A stretch of DNA of 26,274 bases from JABMRP01 sp964444795 (GTDB lineage: Bacteria; Planctomycetota; Planctomycetia; Pirellulales; Thermoguttaceae): the NCBI GenBank assembly GCA_964444795.1, contig CAYUIQ010000121.1:1-26274 (forward strand). Reading direction: 5' to 3'. A program made the position numbers and the translations under genes. The notes below the pieces were generated by a model. It was not told the origin of the DNA. It searched no databases and was given only the letters and a program-made list of their open reading frames with translations. Of this stretch, positions 15,117 through 23,900 are shown piece after piece (position 1 is the stretch's first letter; each line of letters starts with the position of its first letter).

Positions 15117-16376
15117 TCAAATCCCCCACGGATCGCGTAACGACCGGGTCAACATGCGAGAGGCTTCTTCGTCGCCGACGATCTCTTCCTTCGCGGGATC
15201 CCAGCGGACTTTGCGCTTCAGGCGGATGGCGATGTCGGAGATATGGCTGATGATGTCGGAATAGACCGCGTCGTCGATCGGGCTGATGGTCGTCTCGCGG
15301 GTCTTGATACACTCGACCAGATCGCTACCCAGGTTGCCCGACTTGAGATGGATTTGGTCCGGTGCGATCTTCACGTCCCAGAGCGACGCCGGATCGGCTC
15401 CGTGACCGCGGTCGCTGACCCAGACGGTTCCCTCGGTGCCGACAAACCGCACCGCGTTTCCGCCCGTGGTGAGCGACATCTTCACGCCGTTGGCACATTG
15501 CATCTTCACGTCCCAACTGGCGAGATTATCGTTGAGGCCCTTATTGGGGATCACGCCGGTTCCTTCATACTCGGTGATGCCTGTCTTGTGGGTGTTGTAA
15601 CCCCATTGGGCAATGCTCAGCACATGCGACCCCCAGGCGGAAATCCAGCCGAGGCAATAGTCGTAGATGCAGTACCATCCGCGCGCCTTGCAGCGACCCG
15701 GCACATAGGGAACCACCGGCGCGGGCCCGAGCCAACGGTCGTAGTCGAGCGTTTCCGGCGCCGGTGTCGGTTTCGGATCGTTCGGCGCGCAACCGCCGAA
15801 GGTGGCGGCCGTCACGTGCAGTTCCTTTAGCTCGCCGATGTGCTTGTTGCGGACCAGTTCACACGCATGGCGCCATCCGTCGCCGGATCGCCGCTGCGGA
15901 CCGTATTGAAACACGGTGTTGTACCGTTTGATCACCGATCGCAGGGCCTGATCTTGAGCAACGCTCGTGCCCAGTGCCTTCTCGCAGTAGATATCCTTAC
16001 CCGCCTTGGCCGCCCGAATGGCCATCGGCACATGCCAGTGGTCGGGCACGGTGAGCACCACCGCGTCGATATCGTCGCGATCAAGCACTTCGAGGAAATC
16101 GGCGTAGCCGGGACACTTGCACTGAGCGGCTGATTTCTCGCGACGATCTTGCCACGTATCACACACCCCGACGATCTGGCCAGCACCGCCACCCATGCCG
16201 AAGTGGCGCGGCCCGCGATCACCCAGTCCGATGACCGCGAAGGTCACCCGCTCGCTGGCCGCGGCCTTGTCCTGATTGCCCAGGGCCGTGCTCGCGATCA
16301 CTTGGGGTACGGCAGCAACGGCGGCCGTCTTGGCCAGAAACAATCGGCGGGTCAGTTGACGCGTGGATTGACGCAT
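15117..16376 (-). CDS. Tat-exported Gfo/Idh/MocA oxidoreductase
   Basis: This 419-residue protein has a twin-arginine signal, TRRLFLAK at residues 9-16, followed by a hydrophobic, Ala-rich stretch. The mature part starts with a Rossmann strand (VTFAVIGLGDRG, 44-55), then VVLTVPDHWHVPMAIRAAKAGKDIYCEKALG (107-136), the hallmark of Gfo/Idh/MocA oxidoreductases. The usual EKP is EKA here. The C-terminal part (GWISAWGSHVLSIAQWG, GTEGTVWVSDRG) fits the family's substrate domain. Tat export would carry a folded protein with bound NAD(P). Sugar or inositol derivatives are the family substrates; the substrate here is unknown. AAAGGAGA precedes the ATG on the minus strand. It is divergent from the sulfatase. 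Confidence 0.92.
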   Translation of the reverse strand: MRQSTRQLTRRLFLAKTAAVAAVPQVIASTALGNQDKAAASERVTFAVIGLGDRGPRHFGMGGGAGQIVGVCDTWQDRREKSAAQCKCPGYADFLEVLDRDDIDAVVLTVPDHWHVPMAIRAAKAGKDIYCEKALGTSVAQDQALRSVIKRYNTVFQYGPQRRSGDGWRHACELVRNKHIGELKELHVTAATFGGCAPNDPKPTPAPETLDYDRWLGPAPVVPYVPGRCKARGWYCIYDYCLGWISAWGSHVLSIAQWGYNTHKTGITEYEGTGVIPNKGLNDNLASWDVKMQCANGVKMSLTTGGNAVRFVGTEGTVWVSDRGHGADPASLWDVKIAPDQIHLKSGNLGSDLVECIKTRETTISPIDDAVYSDIISHISDIAIRLKRKVRWDPAKEEIVGDEEASRMLTRSLRDPWGI

Positions 16377-16688
16377 AGTCTGTCTCCTTTCGGGGGTGGA
16401 TGTTCAACTGCCATGATAACCGGCTTGGCGGTGTGTGTCACGCCGGAATGGGGAAGTGAACGAGGGTGGCTGGGGTCGAGATGCGAGGGACGAGCAGGGA
16501 GCCCCCAGATGGTCGCGACCTGGGGGCTCGTCGCCCGTCCCTCGCCTTACGACCCCAGCCACCAGTCGCGGCTCGACCCCAGCCACCCATGACAGCCACG
16601 GCAAAGAACATTGCTGCCCGGCAACCGACGCACTACAATGGGCCAAATCGACACACCGCCAAACCCGCACCCCCGAGGAGCATCCGCC
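16377..16688. other. Divergent intergenic region
   Basis: This 312-base region separates the oxidoreductase and sulfatase starts and must hold both promoters. Its centre is occupied by a long imperfect hairpin (16465-16587). I could not identify confident promoter boxes. Confidence 0.5.
16465..16587. repeat. Long imperfect hairpin with duplicated right arm
   Basis: Three perfect helices stack: 16465-16478 with 16550-16563 (14 bases), 16483-16492 with 16536-16545 (10), and 16499-16508 with 16520-16529 (10). The apex is at about 16509-16519. A second right arm at 16572-16587 (CTCGACCCCAGCCACC) is the perfect 16-base complement of 16465-16480. The left arm can therefore pair with either right arm. 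Confidence 0.85.
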
Positions 16689-18101
16689 ATGTTTGCCCAA
16701 TTCGCCGTGATGACCGCTTGCCTTATCCCCGCAACCGCCACGGCCGAGGAGAAACCGAACATTGTCCTGGTCATGGCCGACGACCAGGGTTGGGGCGACA
16801 TGGCGTATGTCGGGCATCCGGTCCTGCAGACGCCGCATTTCGACGCCATGGCCAAGGCCGCTTTGCGGTTCGATCGGTTCTATGCGGCCGCGCCCGTCTG
16901 TTCGCCGACTCGGGGCAGCGTGATGACCGGCCGCCACCCGAACCGCTTTGGTTGTTTCAAATGGGGCCATCCGCTGCGTCCCCAGGAAGTGTCGATCGCC
17001 GAGGCGTTGAAGACGGCCGGTTACACGACGGGCCATTTTGGTAAATGGCATCTCGGTTCGGTGCGCAAGGGCAGCCCGGTGAATCCTGGCGCCGCCGGTT
17101 TCGACGAGTGGCTCTCGGCCGAGAACTTCTTTGATAACGATCCGATCCTCAGCGATCGGGGAAAGGCCGTGGCTTTGGAGGGCGAAAGCTCGATGATCAC
17201 GGTCGACGCATCGATCGAGTTCATCCGAGAATGTGCCCGCGAGAAGAAGCCGTTCCTTGCGGTCGTCTGGTTCGGTTCGCCGCACGGTCCGCATCGGGCC
17301 TTGGAGGAAGATACCCAACGCTACGCCGAACACCCCAAATCGCACCAGCATTTCTACGGCGAGATCACGGCCATGGATCGGGCGTTTGGGAAACTCCGCG
17401 GCGAGTTGGCCACGCTGGGGATCCGCTCCAATACGATCCTCTGGTATTGCAGCGACAACGGCGCCTTGCCCCGCGTCGGTTCGACCGGCGGGCATCGCGG
17501 ACACAAGGGTAGTATCTACGAAGGCGGTCTGCTCGTGCCGGCTATTCTGGAATGGCCCGCGAAGATCGCCAAGCCGCGAGTGACGGACATGCGATGCAAT
17601 ACGTGCGACATTTACCCGACGCTATTGGAAATCGTGGGTGTGAAGATCGCCGGCCAACCACCGACCGACGGTATCAGCCTGTTGCCGCTGATCGAGGGCC
17701 GCATGACCGAGCGCCCGCGGGCGATGGGCTTTTGGGACTATCCAGTCGGAGGCATTCGCACACCCAGCCACGAGTGGATGAGCGAGTTGCTGGCGGCGCA
17801 ACAGGCCGGCGGCGAGCCTGATGACCCGGCGAAACTGCGTCTGGACGCCGCGGAAATCAAACGGCGGTATTCCAAGACGGAACTGCCCGGCCACGCCGCG
17901 TGGACCGACGGCGATTGGAAACTGCATCGCATCGCGGGCAAGGGCTCGACAGTCAAATTCGAGCTGTACAACCTGGCCGACGATCCGAAGGAAGAACACG
18001 ATCTGATCGAGCGGGAGCCGGATCGGGCCAACGCGATGAAGAAAGAGCTCGACGCTTGGTTGAAATCGGTCGTGGGGAGTCTTAACGGGGAGGATTATTA
18101 G
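16689..18101 (+). CDS. Secreted sulfatase (type I, formylglycine-dependent)
   Basis: This 470-residue protein has a signal peptide (MFAQFAVMTACLIPATATA). It starts its fold with KPNIVLVMADDQGWGD, giving the metal-binding Asp31-Asp32. The maturation site VCSPTRGSVMTGR has Cys71 in the C-x-P-x-R motif, which is converted to formylglycine by a sulfatase-maturing enzyme. GKWHLG follows, then the later metal pair Asp256-Asn257 in CSDNG and a Lys in GHKGSIYEGG. These fit an alkaline-phosphatase-like arylsulfatase that hydrolyses sulfate esters. The substrate cannot be told, although planctomycete sulfatases often act on algal polysaccharides. The ATG at 16689 has GAGGAG at 16675-16680. A start at 16611 would put the signal peptide internally. 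The divergent partner is an oxidoreductase. Confidence 0.94.
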   Translation: MFAQFAVMTACLIPATATAEEKPNIVLVMADDQGWGDMAYVGHPVLQTPHFDAMAKAALRFDRFYAAAPVCSPTRGSVMTGRHPNRFGCFKWGHPLRPQEVSIAEALKTAGYTTGHFGKWHLGSVRKGSPVNPGAAGFDEWLSAENFFDNDPILSDRGKAVALEGESSMITVDASIEFIRECAREKKPFLAVVWFGSPHGPHRALEEDTQRYAEHPKSHQHFYGEITAMDRAFGKLRGELATLGIRSNTILWYCSDNGALPRVGSTGGHRGHKGSIYEGGLLVPAILEWPAKIAKPRVTDMRCNTCDIYPTLLEIVGVKIAGQPPTDGISLLPLIEGRMTERPRAMGFWDYPVGGIRTPSHEWMSELLAAQQAGGEPDDPAKLRLDAAEIKRRYSKTELPGHAAWTDGDWKLHRIAGKGSTVKFELYNLADDPKEEHDLIEREPDRANAMKKELDAWLKSVVGSLNGEDY

Positions 18102-18136
18102 GGAAGGCCGAAGCCACCGGTAATCGTTCGCTCCCC

Positions 18137-18528
18137 CGGAAGACAACGGGATCTCACGCAGAGACGCGGAGTTCGCGGAGGAGTCGGAAAGGAAATTGCC
18201 CACTTGACTTATATTCGCGTTCAGGTGACTTCCGAATCCAAGCAGTGACACTTTCTCGAACGCGCACGAAGTCGTGGCGGTGCCGCAAAACTTCTTGTCG
18301 ATAGTTCCGGTGGGTCGTTTGGGAGAAAGGTGGGGCGAATTCAAGAAACAACGCGAACAGCCTAGTTGAAATCGGCCACGGCGCCGAACGGTTGCGATAG
18401 CTCATTTGTGCTGGCAACAGCCAAGATGGAGAGCCGGCGCTTCGCGTGTCCCACCCACAACCATCGTCGATTTCGGCGAGGATCCTCCGCGAGCTCCCCG
18501 CCTCTGCGTGAGATCCCTTTGTCTTCCG
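18137..18528. repeat. Element bounded by 46-bp inverted repeats
   Basis: The left arm (18137-18182) and the reverse complement of the right arm (18483-18528) match at 42 of 46 positions. Both contain GGGATCTCACGCAGAG. The 300-base interior has no convincing gene; the minus-strand open frame across it (18154-18594) includes both arms and has no family features. No target-site duplication is obvious. It fills the gap between the sulfatase stop and the DUF5010-like stop, so it might also act as a transcriptional barrier between convergent genes. Confidence 0.8.
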
Positions 18529-18565
18529 CGGTGCGACGGTTGCTGGGCCCCGAGATTGCCTAACG

Positions 18566-20107
18566 CTACGGCTTGGGCCGGCGCATCCGGACATGCGAAA
18601 TGATCAGGTCTTCGCTGCCGGTCGCCAGGCGGAAGTCGGCGCTGTTGGCGCGGCTGGCGAAATGGGCGTGGGGGATCACGAAGGTGACTTCCTTCCACGC
18701 CCGGCTGTCGCCGATCGGTTGCGTATGCCCCGGACGGAACGCCTGGCTCAGGCCGGTCAACTCGGGGTCGGCCGAATCGTACTCGAGGCGAAAACCGGGG
18801 CCGCCGGCGTCGAAATAGCCGATCGTCACCTCGACCGGCTCGTCGCCTTCGTAGAGGAAATAATCCTCGACCTCGAAGTAAAGGTACCGCGAATCGGGTG
18901 AATGCTGGTTGCGGGTCGTACACCAAGCCTTCCGGCCGCCGACCGTCCGCTCGACGACCGGGCCGTCGCCCGAGGGTTGCGGCATCACGGAGAGCCCCTC
19001 CGATTTTTCCGGTGTGGCCGAGATCACCTCGCGCCGTCCGGCAATCTCCGACGGATCGAGCCTCCGACGAGCGTGGAACTGGTCGGCAAACTGCCGCGTC
19101 ATCTCGATATACTTCCGTCCGTACTCGCGCGTCTCGCAGATCTCCGTGCCCTCGTGAAACTCGTTCCACGTTTCGACGTGAACGAGCCATGGGCGCGTCT
19201 TCGGGTCCATGGCGAGAAGCCGCTGCCAGCCGAACGTGTAGAAACGCCCCTCGTCACGCGAGCGAACCAGCGGGTCGCGATTGGGGACCGCCGAATGATC
19301 GTAGCCGGGGCCGATGCCGGCCGTGTCGAGAATTTTCGCCCCCAGCGCGCCGCCCCATTGATACTCGCTGTCGGCCTCGCCCGGCCAACCGCGCATCTTC
19401 ACCAGGTAAAGGTCCGTGCCGAAATCCTTGCGAAACATCTTCCGCACCGCGGGAAAGAGCCGGTCGTCGACGTCCGCGGCAAACGCCGAGGCATAGAGAA
19501 AGACCAACGGCCGGCCGTCGATCGTCGCCCGATCATCCGGCGAAACCTGCGAGAAGAAGTTGCGAATCGTGCCGTAAAACCACAACCGGCCCGGCGCGGT
19601 GGTGAGATCCACATGGTAACCGCTCCGATGGCGGCGTAGCGTACTCGTGTCGTAAAACATGCCGATGGCCGGCGGCTTCTTACCGGCCTCGATGAGTTGC
19701 CGCCGCGCGGCGACCAGTTTATCCAGTCCCGTGTGATTCCAATTGGTGCCCGGCAGCGGTATTCCCCAATAGACGGGCAGGGCCACGTCGATCCCGGCGG
19801 CGATCATGTCGTCAAGTTGCTCGGCGTGCCAGGCGACGTTGTTATAGCTGAACCCCTCAAGCGTCGGCGGATGGTCGGTCAGTGCGTCGGTCCCGTCGTG
19901 ATCGAGCACGTGGGCTTTACTCGGGGCGTCGTACCAGTAGAAGTAGCTGGTGGCCACGAGCGGCTCGCCGGCGCGAAAACCGGCCGGCGCCGATGCGTCG
20001 GTGGGTCCCCGATGCGGTCCCGGCGGATCGTCCAGCGCGAAATCGGCCGGCAGTTCGGCGCCGAGGAGGCTGCCGAGAATGATTGCAATTGTGGTACATC
20101 CGGTCAT
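18566..20107 (-). CDS. Secreted DUF5010-like glycosidase
   Basis: This 513-residue protein has a short hydrophobic N-terminus (MTGCTTIAIILGSLLGAELP). The catalytic-like region has a (beta/alpha)8 look: YFYWYDAPSKAH, YNNVAWHAEQLDDMIAAGIDVALPVYWG, PPAIGMFYDTSTL, GRPLVFLYASAF. It ends with HVETWNEFHEGTEI (W314-I323). A W-N-E-(W/F)-H-E-G-T segment is shared by DUF5010 and GH71/GH99-type proteins, in which acidic residues in such segments are often catalytic. Residues about 390-510 form a beta-sandwich, possibly carbohydrate-binding. The substrate is not known. The ribosome-binding site is weak (AAAGG on the minus strand). An inverted-repeat element lies on each side of the gene. Confidence 0.85.
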   Translation of the reverse strand: MTGCTTIAIILGSLLGAELPADFALDDPPGPHRGPTDASAPAGFRAGEPLVATSYFYWYDAPSKAHVLDHDGTDALTDHPPTLEGFSYNNVAWHAEQLDDMIAAGIDVALPVYWGIPLPGTNWNHTGLDKLVAARRQLIEAGKKPPAIGMFYDTSTLRRHRSGYHVDLTTAPGRLWFYGTIRNFFSQVSPDDRATIDGRPLVFLYASAFAADVDDRLFPAVRKMFRKDFGTDLYLVKMRGWPGEADSEYQWGGALGAKILDTAGIGPGYDHSAVPNRDPLVRSRDEGRFYTFGWQRLLAMDPKTRPWLVHVETWNEFHEGTEICETREYGRKYIEMTRQFADQFHARRRLDPSEIAGRREVISATPEKSEGLSVMPQPSGDGPVVERTVGGRKAWCTTRNQHSPDSRYLYFEVEDYFLYEGDEPVEVTIGYFDAGGPGFRLEYDSADPELTGLSQAFRPGHTQPIGDSRAWKEVTFVIPHAHFASRANSADFRLATGSEDLIISHVRMRRPKP

Positions 20108-20444
20108 TGAGGGGCCTTTCGGGCGTGCGGTTTGGAGGTGTCACAAGGTGCAGTCTATCGTACCTCGGGGGCGCGTCGGGTGCCACTGGCATTTTGCCAG
20201 TGCCCTTCTTGCCCGTAGCTTGCACTTGGAAACGACCAACAAGTATTGCGCGAGTCGATCGCCCCCGAGCAAGCTGGTACTCGGTGTCCCCAAGAGAAGT
20301 GGGTATCCCCCATTTCGGATTCCCGAAGGCGGGATCGATTGCCGCGGGAGCTATCTTTGGTCGGGCGGAATGCAAGCTACGACGTGAAGAGGCACTGGCA
20401 AAATGCCAGTGGCACCCGACTCGCCGTTTCAGTCGCAACGCGCA
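20108..20444. other. Intergenic region mostly filled by a repeat element
   Basis: This 337-base gap separates two minus-strand genes. About 246 bases of it are the element at 20175-20420. The remaining 67 bases next to the glycosidase start must hold its promoter, if it has one of its own; no clear boxes are seen. Confidence 0.5.
20175..20420. repeat. Element bounded by perfect 30-bp inverted repeats
   Basis: The left arm 20175-20204 is the exact reverse complement of 20391-20420. Each arm is itself a hairpin, CACTGGCATTTTGCCAGTG. A second inverted match lies inside: CGTAGCTTGCA at 20214-20224 and its complement at 20371-20381, with a diverged stretch between. The arms are therefore about 50 bases long, 30 of them perfect at the outer end. 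The interior of about 145 bases shows no gene. From memory, related TGCCACTGGCA-type sequences are common in planctomycete genomes. Confidence 0.85.
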
Positions 20445-20846
20445 TCACTCGCCTTCGACGATGCCGTCTCGCAACGCTTCGGCGGTGGGCACGGGAATGG
20501 AATAGCAGCCGCCGGTTGGCGGATCGAACATGAAGCGATACGAACAGGGACTCCCCTGCGAGGCGAGCGTCGCCCAGCCGCCGGCGAAGTAGTCACACGT
20601 ATCCTTGAAACAGATGTACTGAAACTCGCTGGACCATTCGATGAACGGCGTATCGGGCACGAGCCATTTGGATAGCTTCTCGTTGCAGTGGGGGCAACGC
20701 AACGTGTCCTTCACGCGGAGTCTTCTCCGCTGGAGTTCCTCCGCGTCCGGCGGAGAATGTACTTCATCGGTATGGTCGCACGCGGCCCGGGCGACCTCCT
20801 GGTGCTGCTGGGTCCCCATGGACGGGCTCCTTGGCAATCTGGTCAT
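20445..20846 (-). CDS. Small zinc-ribbon protein
   Basis: This 133-residue protein has a Cys pair in LRCPHCNEKLSKWLVP and a second in YICFKDTCDYFAGGW, together a four-Cys zinc-ribbon pattern (C-x2-C ... C-x4-C). After it comes SYRFMFDPPTGGCYSIPVPTAEALRDGIVE, an ending that I recall from short ogr/Delta-like zinc-finger proteins of delta-proteobacteria and related bacteria; the match was not tested. Its role is unknown; nucleic-acid binding is possible. GGAG lies 8 bases before the ATG at 20846, which supports the full length, including a disordered, charged N-terminus. It lies 102 bases downstream of the large cytochrome gene on the same strand. Confidence 0.8.
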   Translation of the reverse strand: MTRLPRSPSMGTQQHQEVARAACDHTDEVHSPPDAEELQRRRLRVKDTLRCPHCNEKLSKWLVPDTPFIEWSSEFQYICFKDTCDYFAGGWATLASQGSPCSYRFMFDPPTGGCYSIPVPTAEALRDGIVEGE

Positions 20847-20948
20847 CGGCGAAACTCCGGATACACTTGAAGATGCGCGGAACCGACGGCACGTCCGTCA
20901 ACGGTAATCGTATACGTCGACGGTGTCGAAGAGGGCCGTGCGTCAGTG

Positions 20949-23900
20949 CTACGGCCGCCGCGGCGGGCCGAGGTTGAAGATGCTGTTGTGGATCATGCTG
21001 TCGATGCGCTCACCGCCGATGCCTTGGAGGCGGTAGCGGATCTCCATGCACCAGGTCGGCGCGATGTCGGGCATGTGCAACAGCACCGTCTTGCCGTCGG
21101 CCGAGATGTCGACGCGCGAGACTTCCAGCGGATGTTCGTTGACGTGCGGCGAGCCGTAGCTGGCGGTGCGCTTCAGTCCCCAAACCTTCACGTTGTAGTT
21201 GGCCGGGTTCTCGGCCGTCTCGGGGTCGAGTTCGCCGCTGAAGGTCAGCCGCACGCCTTCGGTCGTGGCATTGATGCCAACCGGCAGATGGACCGGCTTG
21301 CCCGTGTAGCGGAGCCGGTAGAAGCCGCCGGGCTGGGTCCGCGACCCGGCCCAGGAGAACATACCGGCCAGATAGAGTTGACCATCTTTCGGATGGAACC
21401 GCGGGCGCATCACACCGGTGGGATACATGGGGATGGGCAGCCGGTTCATGCCGCCTTGCACTTGACCGTCGACCTTCTCAAAGGGCACGACGTAGACCAT
21501 GCCGTATCCGTAAGACGTATTCAGAAGCGAGCCCTTGAGCGGTCCCCACTTGTCGCTGGTCACCCAGATCAGCTCGGCCGGCGAACGGTCGAAGCTGTTC
21601 GTGATCCAGCACAGAGGCTGGTCCATCGCTTCATCCGACGGGTCGGTCACGTCGTGATAGCCGTACATGTTTCCGTAGAAGGCGCCGCTGTTGGGAACCA
21701 CCCAGTTGATGCGGTTCTTGGGGTTCCAGTGGCCTTCCTGATCGGTGACCATGAACGAGCCGTCGGGATTGATGCAGACGCCGTTGGCGGCGCGGAAACC
21801 CTTGGCCAGGATCTCGGTCCGCTGGCCGTCTTTGGTTACCTTCAACAGCGTACCGTGATGGGGCACCAGGGCCGTCCTGGCGTGCCGGGCCGATTTGGCG
21901 TAGTAGAAATTGCCCTCGGCGTCGGCCTGCAAGCCCATGGCGAATTCGTGGAAATGGTCGGTCACCTGATGGTCGTTGTTGAAGTTCTCATAATAGTCGA
22001 TTTCGCCGTCGCCGTTGAGGTCGTGGAGGATGGCGATCTGGTCTCGGCAGGCGATGTAGATCTTGCCGTCGACGTATTTCACACCCAGCGGCTGGAACAT
22101 ACCCGAGGCAATCCGTTGCCAGGTGAGCCCTTCTTCCGGCCGCTCAATGCCGGTGACCATCCAGACGTTGCCGCCCCAACTGGAGACGGCCGCCCGATTG
22201 CCGTCGGGCATGAAGTCGAAACCGGTCAGCCGCATGCGGCAGAACCAGGGATTGGTGGCCGGATGGGTCAGCACGTCGGTGGCAAACGGTCCTTCGTCTT
22301 TGCCCACGACACCTTCGGTCTGGAGTTTGTCGATCCATCGCGGCGGGCCGCCGTGGGTCAGCGCCGCCAGATCGACGGCCGACTCGTCCCCGCGCAACTG
22401 CTCGGCCAGCGCAACGATCTGGTCGGCCTTCTCGGTGCGCGCGATCGAAAGGGTGAACCGTAGCGGTTTGCCCCCGGCGGGAATCACCAGACAAAGTTGC
22501 CCCTCCTCGGTGGCCAACCATCGCAAACCGTCAATCGGCTGCGAAACGCCGGCCACCACGAGCCCTCCCTTGGCGGCCGCCGGAGCGGTCGGAAGTGCCT
22601 TCGGCGCCGGAGTGCCCTTGACGACCTGGCCGTCGTGGCCGCCTTTCGTGGCGTCAGCGACCGTGTTTCCCTTGGCGCTGACGGGCTGCCAGCAGGCCAG
22701 CAAGCCCTTGGCCGGACGGTTGCCGGCGGTCATTTTGGCGATTTCGTCTTCGTTCAACGCACGTTGGTGGAAGCATACGTCGGACATCTGCCCGTCGAGG
22801 AACGGATGCCCGGGGAAGTTGCTCGACGTGTATCCCAACTGCACCGGGAAGCCTTGATCCTTGCCCAGCGGTTCGAGACGTCCTTCGCCGTCGAGCTTAC
22901 CATCAAGATACAGGCGGATGCGGTTGTCGCCCTGCTCGTAGGACATGGCCACTTCGTGCCAGCGGCCGTCGTTTACCCTGGTCCGCCCACGCACCACGCC
23001 GACGAACCCGACGTCGAACGCCAACTTCCCGCCGCCTATGAAGAACGTTTGCCCGCCATGAGCCCAGTTGCCCGAGGGCGATGTTTTGCAGAAGATCGTG
23101 CCGTCGGCTTTCGTCTTAATCCGTGCCGAGACCGTGTAGTCGGCACCGGCCATCTTGAAATCGTCCGGCTTGGCCACGGTAACGTGGGTCCTTCCGTCGA
23201 ACGACAGAGCGGCGGTCTCGCCCGACTCTTCGCTGGGGGCCGCGTTCTCGGCGACGACCGGCTCCTCCTCGACCAGCGCACCGCCGGGTCCGAACACGGC
23301 AAGCCGGCCGGAAGCACCCTTAATGCCCGCCATGTCGTGCAAGCCCGACTCCGAGCCCGGTTGCTCGGCCACCTGGAGGATCATGTCGCGGCGGCGGGGA
23401 CCGATCTCGAAGGTGCGCGTGAACACTGGCGTGGTCGACTTCGTATCCACCCCGGGCATCTCCAGTACGGGCGTGTCGCCGATCGTGTAGGAAACGATCA
23501 CATGATGGTTATGATGATAGAGCCCCTTGTAATGCGCCCATGGGCGAGGCAGCGGGCCGTAGGGTCGATCGTCACGCCCCAGGAAACGCGGGTCGTCGAA
23601 GCTGCCCGTGTCGGGGTTGGCCCAACCGGGGCCCGTCTTGTTCTCGAAGTGCAATTGTCCGACGATCCGCGGATGGATGGCGTGCTTGCCGTTGAGCATG
23701 ATGGCGTTGTAGTCGATAAACTGCTCACCACTCCAGGCGGCCGCGATACGTAGCGTATCTTCGTCGAAGATCATCCAGTATCCGCCGCGCGTGACACCGC
23801 CGGGCCCGGGATCGAGCCGGACGGCGATCCCCTTGTAGGCGAAATTCGATGCGTTGGTACCCAATTCATACGAAGCGGTCAAGTGCGGCCCGTAGTCCAT

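Noticed and set aside
18154..18594. 146-codon minus-strand open frame across the inverted-repeat element
   Set aside because: It consists largely of the two repeat arms and the interior, with no ribosome-binding site or domain features.
20083..20505. Open frames within the 20175-20420 element (reading MPVAP or CHWHFAS)
   Set aside because: These peptides are translations of the repeat arms and recur wherever such repeats occur; no gene signal supports them.
20946..22463. Long open frames on the plus strand opposite the cytochrome gene (also 22497-23753 and 24829-26004)
   Set aside because: They mirror codon structure of the minus-strand genes in GC-rich DNA, show Arg/His/Val-rich sequence and no domain, and conflict with strongly supported genes.
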